Shown: positions 6,282-13,469 of the stretch, piece after piece | How the letters are laid out: the number at the start of each line of letters is the position of its first letter | Numbering within the stretch: the stretch's first letter is position 1 | From: DASTGO01 sp035719045 | Lineage (GTDB): Bacteria; Actinomycetota; Actinomycetes; Actinomycetales; Kineosporiaceae | Reading direction: 5' to 3' | DNA length: 15,920 nt | Assembly (NCBI GenBank): GCA_035719045.1 | Contig: DASTGO010000463.1 | Coordinates: forward strand, 1 to 15,920 | The notes under the pieces: generated by a model | Told to the model about the DNA's origin: nothing | Database searches by the model: none | What the model saw: only the letters and a program-made list of their open reading frames with translations | Position numbers and translations under genes: made by a program

Positions 6282-6295
6282 ACGGACCGGTCCGT
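6282..6295. promoter_or_regulatory. perfect 14-bp palindrome in the divergent promoter region, operator candidate
   Basis: ACGGACCGGTCCGT is a perfect palindrome at 6282-6295. A further CGCCG/CGGCG pair lies outside it (6277-6281 and 6299-6303), offset by three bases. It lies 43 bp before the start of the zinc-ribbon gene and upstream of the putative fadD promoter. A symmetric box with a GACCGGTC core resembles binding sites of TetR-type repressors, which often control fatty-acid genes in actinobacteria; the regulator is unknown. Confidence 0.45.
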
Positions 6296-6350
6296 AACCG
6301 GCGGACGACAACGGCGGGCCACAGAATCGACTACGCAGGGGCAGCCGATG

Positions 6351-6380
6351 GTGACCTGGCCGCCCTCGGGTGGTTATCGT
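6351..6380 (+). promoter_or_regulatory. candidate promoter for the acyl-CoA synthetase gene
   Basis: GTGACC (6351-6356, 4/6 to TTGACA) and TATCGT (6375-6380, 4/6 to TATAAT) are separated by 18 nt. Transcription would start near 6387, leaving a ~45-nt leader containing the AGGAAAGGA ribosome site. This is a match by eye in a GC-rich background. Confidence 0.4.
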
Positions 6381-6431
6381 CGTGACGCCTCGTGCACCTC
6401 GGGGCGCTGGGTACAGAGGAAAGGACCGCTC

Positions 6432-8219
6432 GTGCGCGAAATGTCTGTCCCGGCGCTGACCGAATCCGACCCGAAGGCGAATCTGACCGACCTGCTGGCG
6501 CGCAACGTGGCGGAGGTGCCGCAGAAGGTGGCCTTCCGCCGGCCCGCCGAGGGCGCCTGGCTGGAGGTCACCTGGGCCCAGTTCCACGCCGACGTGACGC
6601 GCCTGGCCTGCGGACTCGTGGCCGCCGGGGTGCAGCCGGGAGACCGGGTCGGGCTGATGTCCAAGACCCGGTACGAGTGGACGGTCACCGACTTCGCGAT
6701 CTGGTCCGTGGGCGCGATCACCGTGCCGATCTACGAGACCTCCTCCGCCGAGCAGGTGTCCTGGATCCTGTCCGACTCCGCAGCGGTGGCCTGCCTGGTC
6801 GAGACGGCGAAGCACGCCGCGACGGTGGCCGACGTCCGCGCCGGTCTGCCCGCCCTGCAGCACGTCTGGGTGATCGAGGACGGTGCCACCGACCAGCTCG
6901 CCGACCTCGGCCTCGACGTGCCCGACAGCGAACTGGAACAGCGGCGGGCCACCCTGACCGGGGCGTCGATCGCCACGATCATCTACACCTCGGGGACCAC
7001 CGGCCGGCCCAAGGGCTGCGAGTTGACCCACGCCAACTTCGGGGACCTGGCGGCCAACGCGGTGGCCCGGCTGGCCTCCATCGTCAAGATCGAGGGCGCC
7101 TCGACCCTGCTGTTCCTGCCGCTGGCCCACGTCTTCGCCCGGTTCATCCAGGTGCTGTGCGTGGCCGCCCAGGCGGAGCTGGGCCACACCGCCGACGTCA
7201 AGAACCTGTTGGACGACCTGGCCGCGTTCCGGCCCACCTTCGTGCTCGCGGTGCCGCGGGTGTTCGAGAAGGTCTACAACTCCGCGGAGGCCAAGGCCGA
7301 GGCCAGTGGGAAGGGCGCGATCTTCCACGCCGCCGCCGACACAGCGATCGCGTGGAGCGAGGCCCAGGACACCGGCGGGGCCGGCGTCCTGCTGCGCGCC
7401 AGGCATGCCCTGTTCGACCGGCTGGTCTACGCCAGGCTGCGGGAGGCGCTCGGCGGGCGGGTCACCGCGGCGGTGTCCGGCGGCGCCCCGCTGGGGGCCC
7501 GGCTGGGGCACTTCTTCCGCGGGATCGGGGTCACCATCCTCGAGGGGTGGGGGCTGACCGAGACCACCGCGCCGGCCACGGTGAACTGCCCGGAGCAGAT
7601 CAAGATCGGCACCGTGGGCCAGCCCCTGCCGGGGGTCACGATCCGGATCGCCGACGACGGTGAACTGCTGGTCAAGGGCGTCAACGTGCTGCTCGGCTAC
7701 TTCAACAACGAGGAGGCCACGGCAGCGGCGCTGGAGGACGGCTGGTTCCACACCGGCGACCTCGGCGAGATCGACGACGAGGGCTTCGTCCGGATCACGG
7801 GCCGGAAGAAGGAGATCATCGTCACCGCGGGCGGCAAGAACGTGGCCCCGGCGGTGCTGGAGGACCGGCTGCGCGCCCATCCGCTGGTCTCCCAGTGCAT
7901 CGTGGTCGGCGACCAGCGGCCGTTCATCGGCTGCCTGGTCACCCTCGACCACGAGATGCTGCCGACCTGGCTGTCCAACAACGGCAGGCCGGCCATGGAC
8001 GTGGCGTCCGCCGCCCAGGACCCGGACGTGCGCGCCGAGGTGCAGAAGGCCATCGACAACGCCAACCTCGCGGTGAGCAAGGCCGAGTCGATCCGCAAGT
8101 TCCTCATCCTCGACACCGACTTCACCGAGGCCGGCGGCCACCTGACCCCCAAGCTGAGCCTGAGGCGGGCGGTCATCCTGAAGGAGTTCGCCGCCCAGGT
8201 CGAGCAGCTGTACGCCTGA
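6432..8219 (+). CDS. long-chain fatty-acid--CoA ligase (AMP-forming)
   Basis: A 595-residue adenylate-forming enzyme that makes acyl-CoA from a fatty acid, ATP and CoA, in the cytosol or at the membrane face. Visible motifs are the P-loop YTSGTTGRPKG at 185-195, GWGLTETTAP at 372-381, ATP-ribose site TGDLGEI at 441-447, hinge GRKKEII at 457-463, and the C-terminal catalytic Lys574 in LTPKLSLRR. The N-terminus VREMSVPALTE matches Streptomyces FadD-type synthetases (which begin similarly), and the length is typical of the FadD15 branch. GTG at 6432 is preceded by AAAGGA with 6 nt spacing; ATG at 6441 would cut into the conserved start, and the frame upstream is not conserved-looking. Divergent from the zinc-ribbon gene; an ABC exporter pair follows after 22 nt, possibly in one transcript. 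Confidence 0.92.
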   Translation: MREMSVPALTESDPKANLTDLLARNVAEVPQKVAFRRPAEGAWLEVTWAQFHADVTRLACGLVAAGVQPGDRVGLMSKTRYEWTVTDFAIWSVGAITVPIYETSSAEQVSWILSDSAAVACLVETAKHAATVADVRAGLPALQHVWVIEDGATDQLADLGLDVPDSELEQRRATLTGASIATIIYTSGTTGRPKGCELTHANFGDLAANAVARLASIVKIEGASTLLFLPLAHVFARFIQVLCVAAQAELGHTADVKNLLDDLAAFRPTFVLAVPRVFEKVYNSAEAKAEASGKGAIFHAAADTAIAWSEAQDTGGAGVLLRARHALFDRLVYARLREALGGRVTAAVSGGAPLGARLGHFFRGIGVTILEGWGLTETTAPATVNCPEQIKIGTVGQPLPGVTIRIADDGELLVKGVNVLLGYFNNEEATAAALEDGWFHTGDLGEIDDEGFVRITGRKKEIIVTAGGKNVAPAVLEDRLRAHPLVSQCIVVGDQRPFIGCLVTLDHEMLPTWLSNNGRPAMDVASAAQDPDVRAEVQKAIDNANLAVSKAESIRKFLILDTDFTEAGGHLTPKLSLRRAVILKEFAAQVEQLYA

Positions 8220-8241
8220 CCGCGACCCCTGCCGACGGGAT

Positions 8242-9006
8242 GTGACCGCGGCGATGAGCGCCACCCCACCGGCCACCGGGCAGGCGGCGGAGCCCGGCGC
8301 CGCGCCGGCTGCGGTCCGGGTGCGGGAGCTGGCAGTGCGGTTCGGGCCGGTCGAGGCCGTGTCGGGGATCGACCTGACGGTGCAGGCCGGGGCGGGGCTG
8401 GGACTGGTCGGGCGCAACGGCGCCGGGAAGTCCACCACGTTGCGGGTGCTGGCAGGCGTGCTGGCACCGGTGTCCGGGGAGGTCCGGGTCGCCGGGATCG
8501 ACGTCCGCGGTGACCCGCTCGCGGTCAGGTACCGCACCGGCTACTGCCCGGACGTGGGCGGACTGGTGCCGCGGGCGACGCCGTGGGAGCACCTGCAGCT
8601 GGCCGCCCGGCTGCGCGGGCTGACCGGCTGGGAGGAGCGGGCCCGGCTGTTGCTGGAACGGTTCGACCTGGCGCAGGCGGCCGACCGGGTCACCGCCGGG
8701 TTCTCCCACGGCATGGGGCGCAGGCTGTCGGTCGTGCTGGCGGCGTTCCACCGTCCGCAGGTGCTGCTGCTGGACGAGCCCTTCGACGGGGTGGACCCGC
8801 TCGGGGTGGACGCCACCCTCGACCTGGTCGCCGAACTGCGCGCGGCGGGGACGGCGGTCCTGGTCTCCACGCATCTGGTCGAGCTGGCCGTGCGGGCCTG
8901 CGAGCGGATCGCGGTGCTGCGCGGCGGCCGGGTCGTCACGCAGACCGATGCGGTGACCCTGTCCGGACCGGCGGGCGTCGAGCGGTACCGGGAGCTGCTG
9001 GCATGA
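8242..9006 (+). CDS. ABC transporter ATP-binding protein
   Basis: A 254-residue nucleotide-binding subunit. Walker A GRNGAGKST is at 57-65, signature FSHGMGRRLS at ~154-163 (an ABC-2-type variant of LSGGQ), Walker B VLLLDEP with Glu179 at 174-180, D-loop GVDP, and H-loop His211 in STHLVE. At the Q-loop position the sequence reads GYCPD, with Asp103 instead of Gln. The first ~25 residues are a Pro/Ala-rich extension. GTG at 8242 gives the full frame; ATG at 8254 is equally possible because neither has a strong ribosome site. The stop forms an ATGA overlap with the membrane partner, so the two are coupled and should assemble together. The substrate is unknown; ABC-2 systems mostly export. Confidence 0.88.
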   Translation: MTAAMSATPPATGQAAEPGAAPAAVRVRELAVRFGPVEAVSGIDLTVQAGAGLGLVGRNGAGKSTTLRVLAGVLAPVSGEVRVAGIDVRGDPLAVRYRTGYCPDVGGLVPRATPWEHLQLAARLRGLTGWEERARLLLERFDLAQAADRVTAGFSHGMGRRLSVVLAAFHRPQVLLLDEPFDGVDPLGVDATLDLVAELRAAGTAVLVSTHLVELAVRACERIAVLRGGRVVTQTDAVTLSGPAGVERYRELLA

Positions 9007-10565
9007 CATCGGGAACCCCCGCCCCGTCACCGGGAACCCCCGCCCCGTCACCGGGCCGGGTGCCGTCCGCGGCGGGCCAGGTGCGCGCCGTGCTGGAATT
9101 GCGGCTGTCGGCCCTGCGCGGGCGGGAACGGCTGCGGACCGCCGCCGGGCTCGGCGCGTTCTTCGGCGTCGTCGGCTCGGCCCCGGTGGTGGGCATGCTG
9201 CTGCCGCGGGACCGGGTCGAGGAGTACAGCTCGCTGACCCCGACGGCGTGGCTGGTGTTCGCCCTGGGTGCGGCGCTGGCCGCCGGCACCGGCAGCGGTG
9301 GGCGGCAGCTGCTGACCCGGGCGCAGGCCGCGGCGTTCCCGATCTCGCCCGCGGCCGACCACCTCGGGGCGGTGCTGCTGGCGCCGCTCAACCTGGCCTG
9401 GCTGGTGCAGGCGGTCGGCCTGCTCACCCTCACCGCCTGGGAGCTGGGCCCCTCCCCCGCCCTGCCGACCGCCCTGCTGCTCACCCTGCTGTGGATCGTG
9501 GCGGCCACCTGCGCCGCGCAGGCGGCCGGCTGGCTGGTCGAACTCGCCCGCACCCACCCGGCCGGGCTCGCCGCCCTGCGCGGCCTGCTGGCGGCGTCCC
9601 TGCTGGCGGCGGTGGCCGTCGCGGTCACCGGGCATGCCCTGGAGGCGGTCCGGACGGTGCCGGCGTCACTGGTCGACGACGCCCTGCGGCAGACCCCGTG
9701 GGAGCAGCCCGGCCCGTGGCTGGCCCACGCCGGCGGGCTGGCCGCAGCCACGGCACTGGCCTGGTGGGCCGGGGTCAGGCTGCTGGGCGAGGTGTACCGG
9801 CGGCCGCCGCTGCAGCAGACCCGCTCGGAGTCCCGCGGCTACGCCCGCCGTCCGCCTCCGCGCAGCTCGCTGACCGCCGCCCTGCGGATCGACCACGCCG
9901 GGGTTACCCGCTCCGCACCGCTGCGTCGCGGCCTGGTGGCGCTGACCGTGGTCCCGGCGGGGGTCGCGGCGGCGTCGGGCCTGCCGTGGCCGCTGGTCCC
10001 GCTGCTGCCCGGACTGGTCGCCTCCGCCGCCGGGCTGCTGTTCGGGGTCAACGCGTTCGCCCTCGACGGGCCGGGCGCGCTGTGGCGGGACAGCCTGCCC
10101 GGCCCGCCCCGGACCCTGCTGCTGGCGCGCCTGATCGTGCTGGCCGAGACCTGCCTGGGCGCAGCGGTCCTCACCGTGCTGGCCGCCGGCGTCCGGGCGC
10201 CGGGCCCGCCGACCGGTGGACAGGTGGTCTGTGTGGTGGCCGCCACGGTCGCCACCTGTGCCACCGTCGTCGCCCGGTGCGCCATGTGGTCGGTGCGCCG
10301 GCCGTACGCCGCGGGTCTGCGGGAGGCCCGGGACCAGCCGGCACCGCCGGGGGCGATGGCGGGTTACGCGGCCCGGCTCTCGCTCGGCACCACGTGGCTC
10401 GGGATCGTGTTCGTCTGGCTGGCCGACATCGGGTCGCCGGTGGCCACCGTCCTGATCTGTGCGGGGGTCCTGCTCGGCGCGCTGCGCAGACTCGTGGCCG
10501 TCACCCGGGAGTGGGAGGATCCGGGCGTGAGGTCCCGGGTGCTCAACATCATCGTCGATGCGTAA
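9003..10565 (+). CDS. multi-spanning membrane protein, likely ABC-2 type permease partner
   Basis: A 520-residue integral membrane protein with about 12 hydrophobic segments (approx. 46-67, 81-97, 121-147, 156-181, 193-212, 243-263, 309-352 as two, 374-398, 406-428, 455-476, 477-498). A charged cytoplasmic loop at ~264-308 splits it into two similar halves. The motif NAFALDGPGALWRDSLPG around 350-367 resembles actinobacterial ABC-2 permeases. The ATG at 9003 overlaps the ATPase stop (ATGA), which supports its role as the permease of that pair. The N-terminal ~20 residues are a Thr-Pro-Ala-Pro-Ser-Pro-Gly repeat, not a signal peptide. TAA ends it, one of few such stops here. The substrate is unknown. 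Confidence 0.8.
   Translation: MTSGTPAPSPGTPAPSPGRVPSAAGQVRAVLELRLSALRGRERLRTAAGLGAFFGVVGSAPVVGMLLPRDRVEEYSSLTPTAWLVFALGAALAAGTGSGGRQLLTRAQAAAFPISPAADHLGAVLLAPLNLAWLVQAVGLLTLTAWELGPSPALPTALLLTLLWIVAATCAAQAAGWLVELARTHPAGLAALRGLLAASLLAAVAVAVTGHALEAVRTVPASLVDDALRQTPWEQPGPWLAHAGGLAAATALAWWAGVRLLGEVYRRPPLQQTRSESRGYARRPPPRSSLTAALRIDHAGVTRSAPLRRGLVALTVVPAGVAAASGLPWPLVPLLPGLVASAAGLLFGVNAFALDGPGALWRDSLPGPPRTLLLARLIVLAETCLGAAVLTVLAAGVRAPGPPTGGQVVCVVAATVATCATVVARCAMWSVRRPYAAGLREARDQPAPPGAMAGYAARLSLGTTWLGIVFVWLADIGSPVATVLICAGVLLGALRRLVAVTREWEDPGVRSRVLNIIVDA
9010..9051 (+). repeat. 21-bp in-frame tandem repeat, two copies
   Basis: Two identical, adjacent 21-bp units (9010-9030, 9031-9051), followed by the first four bases of a third. 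They encode two copies of a seven-residue Gly-Thr-Pro-Ala-Pro-Ser-Pro unit at the N-terminus of the permease. Identity at every base, including third codon positions, suggests recent slippage or duplication. Confidence 0.9.
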
Positions 10566-10655
10566 GGATCTCTGTACGCACGGCGACGGTCCTGGGGTCG
10601 CAGTCTCTTCCCCGCGCCCCTGTCCGGGCGGGTACCTTTCACCTGATCCCCACCT

Positions 10656-10677
10656 CGGACGCCCGCCGGGCCGTCCG
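10656..10677 (+). other. bulged GC hairpin between the ABC genes and tadZ
   Basis: CGGAC+GCCC (10656-10664) can pair with GGGC+GTCCG (10668-10671, 10673-10677) around a 3-nt loop with a single bulged C at 10672, a 9-bp stem. It starts 90 nt after the permease stop, so it could end that transcript, or it could lie in the tad leader if transcription starts at a TACCTT -10-like site (10633-10638). No T-run follows. Confidence 0.35.
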
Positions 10678-10715
10678 GCACGAACCGAACGCGCACGCCA
10701 GTGAGGACCGCATCG

Positions 10716-10820
10716 ATGCCGACCATGCACCGCAGCCCCGATCACCGCGGCGAAGGCCGTGGCGAGGTCAGGGGCGGGTCCGCGGACGCACCGGCCACGG
10801 CCGCGCGGCGGGCCGGCTGA
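10716..10820 (+). CDS. possible 34-residue leader ORF ahead of tadZ
   Basis: ATG at 10716 is preceded by GAGGA with 8 nt spacing, a better ribosome site than that of tadZ itself. The frame runs 34 codons to TGA at 10818-10820, 22 nt before the tadZ start. The peptide is basic and Gly/Ala/Arg-rich (starts MPTMHRSPDHRGEG), with no membrane segment, so it is not a Flp pilin. I recognise no relative. Its 3' half contains a 9-bp inverted repeat. It may be a leader peptide or a chance ORF. Confidence 0.3.
   Translation: MPTMHRSPDHRGEGRGEVRGGSADAPATAARRAG
10755..10802 (+). promoter_or_regulatory. 9-bp inverted repeat in the tadZ leader
   Basis: GGCCGTGGC (10755-10763) pairs perfectly with GCCACGGCC (10794-10802). 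The 30-nt interior carries a separate 10-bp palindrome GTCCGCGGAC (10778-10787). The structure lies inside the possible leader ORF and ends 40 nt before the tadZ start codon, a layout compatible with attenuation or translational control. Confidence 0.4.
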
Positions 10821-10842
10821 GGCCCCGGGACACGGTGACGCG

Positions 10843-12057
10843 ATGACCACTATCTGCGATCTGGATCCGACCACGGCGGCGGCCCTGCGCAGCGCCGTCG
10901 GCGACGCGCACCTGCTCTACACGCTGGAGGACCTGCGCCAGCATCTGGACGCCGACCCCGGCGAGACGACGGTGGTGCTGGGGCCCTCGATCGACCAGGG
11001 CACCGCGCACCGGCTGGCCGAGGCGATGCGGGTGGCCCGGCCCAGCCTCGGCATCGTCCTGGTCCGGCAGCGGATCGACACCGCGGTGCTGGCGGAGGCG
11101 TTGCGGGCCGGGGTCCGCGAGGTCGTCGACGCCCGGGACCTGTCCGGGCTCAACGCCGCGGTCCGGCGGTGGAACTCGGTGGCCGCGGCGATCCGGGAGC
11201 GCGGCACCGGCGCGACCACCGACCTGCACGGCCCGCGGGGCCGGATCGTCACGGTGTTCTCCGCCAAGGGCGGCTGCGGCAAGACGACGCTGGCCACCAA
11301 CCTGGCCGCCGCCCTGGCCGACCGGGGCCGGCGGGAGGTCTGCCTGGTCGACCTGGACCTGGCGTTCGGCGACGTCGCGATCGCCCTGCAACTGTTCCCC
11401 GCACACACCATCGCCGATGCGGTGCCGCTGGGGGACAACCTCGACTTCACCGCCGTGCAGGCCCTGCTCACCCCGCACTCCCCCGGACTGACCACCTTGG
11501 TCGCGCCGGTCGAGCCGGGCAGCGCGGAGTCCATCCCGGCCACCCTGGTCTCGCACATCCTGGAGCTGTTGCGGGAGCACTTCGACTACGTCGTGGTTGA
11601 CACCCCGCCCGCCTTCGACGACCAGGTGCTGGCCGCCTTCGACCTGTCCGACGTGGTGGCCCTGATCGCCACCCTGGACATCCCGGCGCTGAAGAACCTC
11701 AAGCTCACCCTGGAGACGATGGACCTGCTGAACTACCCGCGGGACCGGTGGCGGGTGGTGCTCAACCGGGCGGACTCCAAGGTCGGCCTGGCGATCAGCG
11801 AGGTGGAGAAGACCCTGCGCGCGCCGATCTCGGTGCAGATCCCCAGCAGCCGCGACGTCCCGGCGGCGATCAACCGCGGTGTGCCGATCGTGCTCGACGA
11901 GCCCCGGCATCCGGTGACGATGGCGATCAAGCTGTTCGCCGAGCACTTCGTCATCGACCCGGCGGCCGGCGCCCGGCTCGCAGCCACCAACGGCGCCCAG
12001 GCCGTCCCGAACGACCTGCGCACCGACCGCCGCGGCTTCCTGCGCCGGAGGAAGTGA
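10843..12057 (+). CDS. tadZ: TadZ/CpaE-like pilus assembly ATPase
   Basis: A 404-residue protein. Residues 1-~118 form an atypical receiver-like domain (alternating strands and helices, e.g. TTVVLGPS, GIVLVRQ, VREVVDARDL). Residues 133-380 are a MinD/ParA-type ATPase with deviant Walker A AKGGCGKTT at 141-149, Walker A' LVDLDLAFGD at 168-177 and DTPP at 253-256. In Tad systems TadZ/CpaE places the pilus machine at a cell site. Some TadZ proteins have lost the ATP site; this one is intact. The tail (~380-404) is basic and ends GFLRRRK. ATG at 10843 was chosen because the receiver-like fold begins at once; an in-frame GTG at 10759 would add a low-complexity stretch. First of the tad genes, joined to tadA by a one-base TGATG overlap. 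Confidence 0.88.
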   Translation: MTTICDLDPTTAAALRSAVGDAHLLYTLEDLRQHLDADPGETTVVLGPSIDQGTAHRLAEAMRVARPSLGIVLVRQRIDTAVLAEALRAGVREVVDARDLSGLNAAVRRWNSVAAAIRERGTGATTDLHGPRGRIVTVFSAKGGCGKTTLATNLAAALADRGRREVCLVDLDLAFGDVAIALQLFPAHTIADAVPLGDNLDFTAVQALLTPHSPGLTTLVAPVEPGSAESIPATLVSHILELLREHFDYVVVDTPPAFDDQVLAAFDLSDVVALIATLDIPALKNLKLTLETMDLLNYPRDRWRVVLNRADSKVGLAISEVEKTLRAPISVQIPSSRDVPAAINRGVPIVLDEPRHPVTMAIKLFAEHFVIDPAAGARLAATNGAQAVPNDLRTDRRGFLRRRK

Positions 12058-13469
12058 TGAGCCTCGCCGACCGCCTCGCCCAGGCCCGCCGGGACCGGGC
12101 CGGACTGGCGCCCCAGCCGCCGAGCGGCGTGCCGGGCGGGCCGCCGCCGGGGCCCGGGCGCCGGCCCGCACTGCCGGAGGACCCGTTCGCGGACCTCAAG
12201 CGCGAGGTGCACCAGTCCCTGCTCAACTCCCTCGGCCCCAAGCTGTATGACGCCCGGCTGACGCCCTCGGAGCTGGAGCAGCGGGTGCGCCAGACCCTGC
12301 AGGAGGTGCTGTCGGCCGGGGACATGCCGCTGTCCAGCGCCGACCGGGCCCGGATCGCCCAGGAGATCGCCGACGACATCCTCGGCTACGGGCCGATCGA
12401 GCCCTACCTGCGGGACACCGAGATCACCGAGATCATGGTCAACGGCGCCGACCGGATCTTCGTCGAGCGCGCCGGACGCCTGCACCCGGTGGACGGCCGG
12501 TTCGCCGACGAGGCCCACCTGCGCCGGACCATCGACAAGATCGTCGGCCGGGTCGGGCGCCGGGTGGACGAGGCCAGCCCGATGGTGGACGCCCGGCTGC
12601 CGGACGGCAGCCGGGTGAACGCCGTGGTCCCGCCACTGGCCGTCGACGGCTCGCTGCTGACCATCCGGAAGTTCGCGGCCGACCCGCTGACCGCCGACGA
12701 CCTGGTGTCCTTCGGGACCATGACCCGCGCGGTCGCGGACTTCCTCGCCGCCTGCGTCCGGTCGCGGCTGAACGTCCTGGTCAGCGGGGGGGCCGGGGCG
12801 GGCAAGACGACCACGCTGAACGTCCTGTCCAGCTTCATCCCCGAGGACGAGCGGGTCATCACCATCGAGGACGCCGCGGAGCTGCAACTGCACCAGCAGC
12901 ATGTGCTGCGCCTGGAGTCCCGCCCGCCGAACATCGAGGGCAAGGGCGAGGTCCGCATCCGTGACCTGGTCCGCAACGCGCTGCGGATGCGCCCGGACCG
13001 GATCGTGGTCGGCGAGATCCGCGACGCAGCAGCCCTGGACATGCTGCAGGCGATGAACACCGGCCACGACGGCTCGATCGGCACCGTGCACGCCAACAGC
13101 CCCCGCGACGTGCTGTCCCGGGTGGAGACCATGGTGCTGATGGCCGGGGTGGAGCTGCCGGTGAAGGCGATCCGGGAGCAGGTGGCCAGCGCCCTGGACC
13201 TGATCGTCCACCAGGCCCGGTTCAAGGACGGCTCGCGCCGGATCACCCATGTCACCGAGGTGGTCGGGATGGAGGGCGAGGTGATCACCCTGCAGGAGCT
13301 GTTCGTCTTCGACCAGGCCCGGGTGCGCGACGAGCAGGGCCGCGTGATCGGGCAGCTGCATCCCACCGGGTTGCGGCCGAACTTCATGGACAAGCTCTCC
13401 GCCGCGGGGGTCACCCTGGACCCGTCCGTGTTCGGTGGCTACCCCGGCTTCGAGAGCTACCGGCGATGA
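12057..13469 (+). CDS. tadA: TadA/CpaF secretion ATPase
   Basis: A 470-residue type II/IV secretion ATPase that powers Tad pilus assembly as a cytoplasmic hexamer. A Pro-rich start (20-40) leads to an N-terminal domain with ILGYGPIEPYLRD and ITEIMVNG (109-130). Then come Walker A GGAGAGKTT at 244-252, Asp box ITIEDAAELQL from 269, Walker B IVVGEIRD at 316-323, and His box GSIGTVHANS at 339-348. All catalytic elements are present. Length is normal for CpaF. It starts at ATG 12057, overlapping the tadZ stop by one base, with GGAGG 5 nt upstream, and ends in an ATGA overlap with tadB. Confidence 0.95.
   Translation: MSLADRLAQARRDRAGLAPQPPSGVPGGPPPGPGRRPALPEDPFADLKREVHQSLLNSLGPKLYDARLTPSELEQRVRQTLQEVLSAGDMPLSSADRARIAQEIADDILGYGPIEPYLRDTEITEIMVNGADRIFVERAGRLHPVDGRFADEAHLRRTIDKIVGRVGRRVDEASPMVDARLPDGSRVNAVVPPLAVDGSLLTIRKFAADPLTADDLVSFGTMTRAVADFLAACVRSRLNVLVSGGAGAGKTTTLNVLSSFIPEDERVITIEDAAELQLHQQHVLRLESRPPNIEGKGEVRIRDLVRNALRMRPDRIVVGEIRDAAALDMLQAMNTGHDGSIGTVHANSPRDVLSRVETMVLMAGVELPVKAIREQVASALDLIVHQARFKDGSRRITHVTEVVGMEGEVITLQELFVFDQARVRDEQGRVIGQLHPTGLRPNFMDKLSAAGVTLDPSVFGGYPGFESYRR

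Noticed and set aside
6240..8537. A minus-strand open frame of more than 760 codons continuous with the zinc-ribbon gene
   Set aside because: It is antisense to the well-supported acyl-CoA synthetase gene, with no recognisable domain. Only the last 164 codons, from the ATG at 6239, have a zinc ribbon and membrane anchor.
10716..10820. Flp pilin gene ahead of tadZ
   Set aside because: The peptide is basic and hydrophilic, with no membrane helix and no prepilin cleavage motif.
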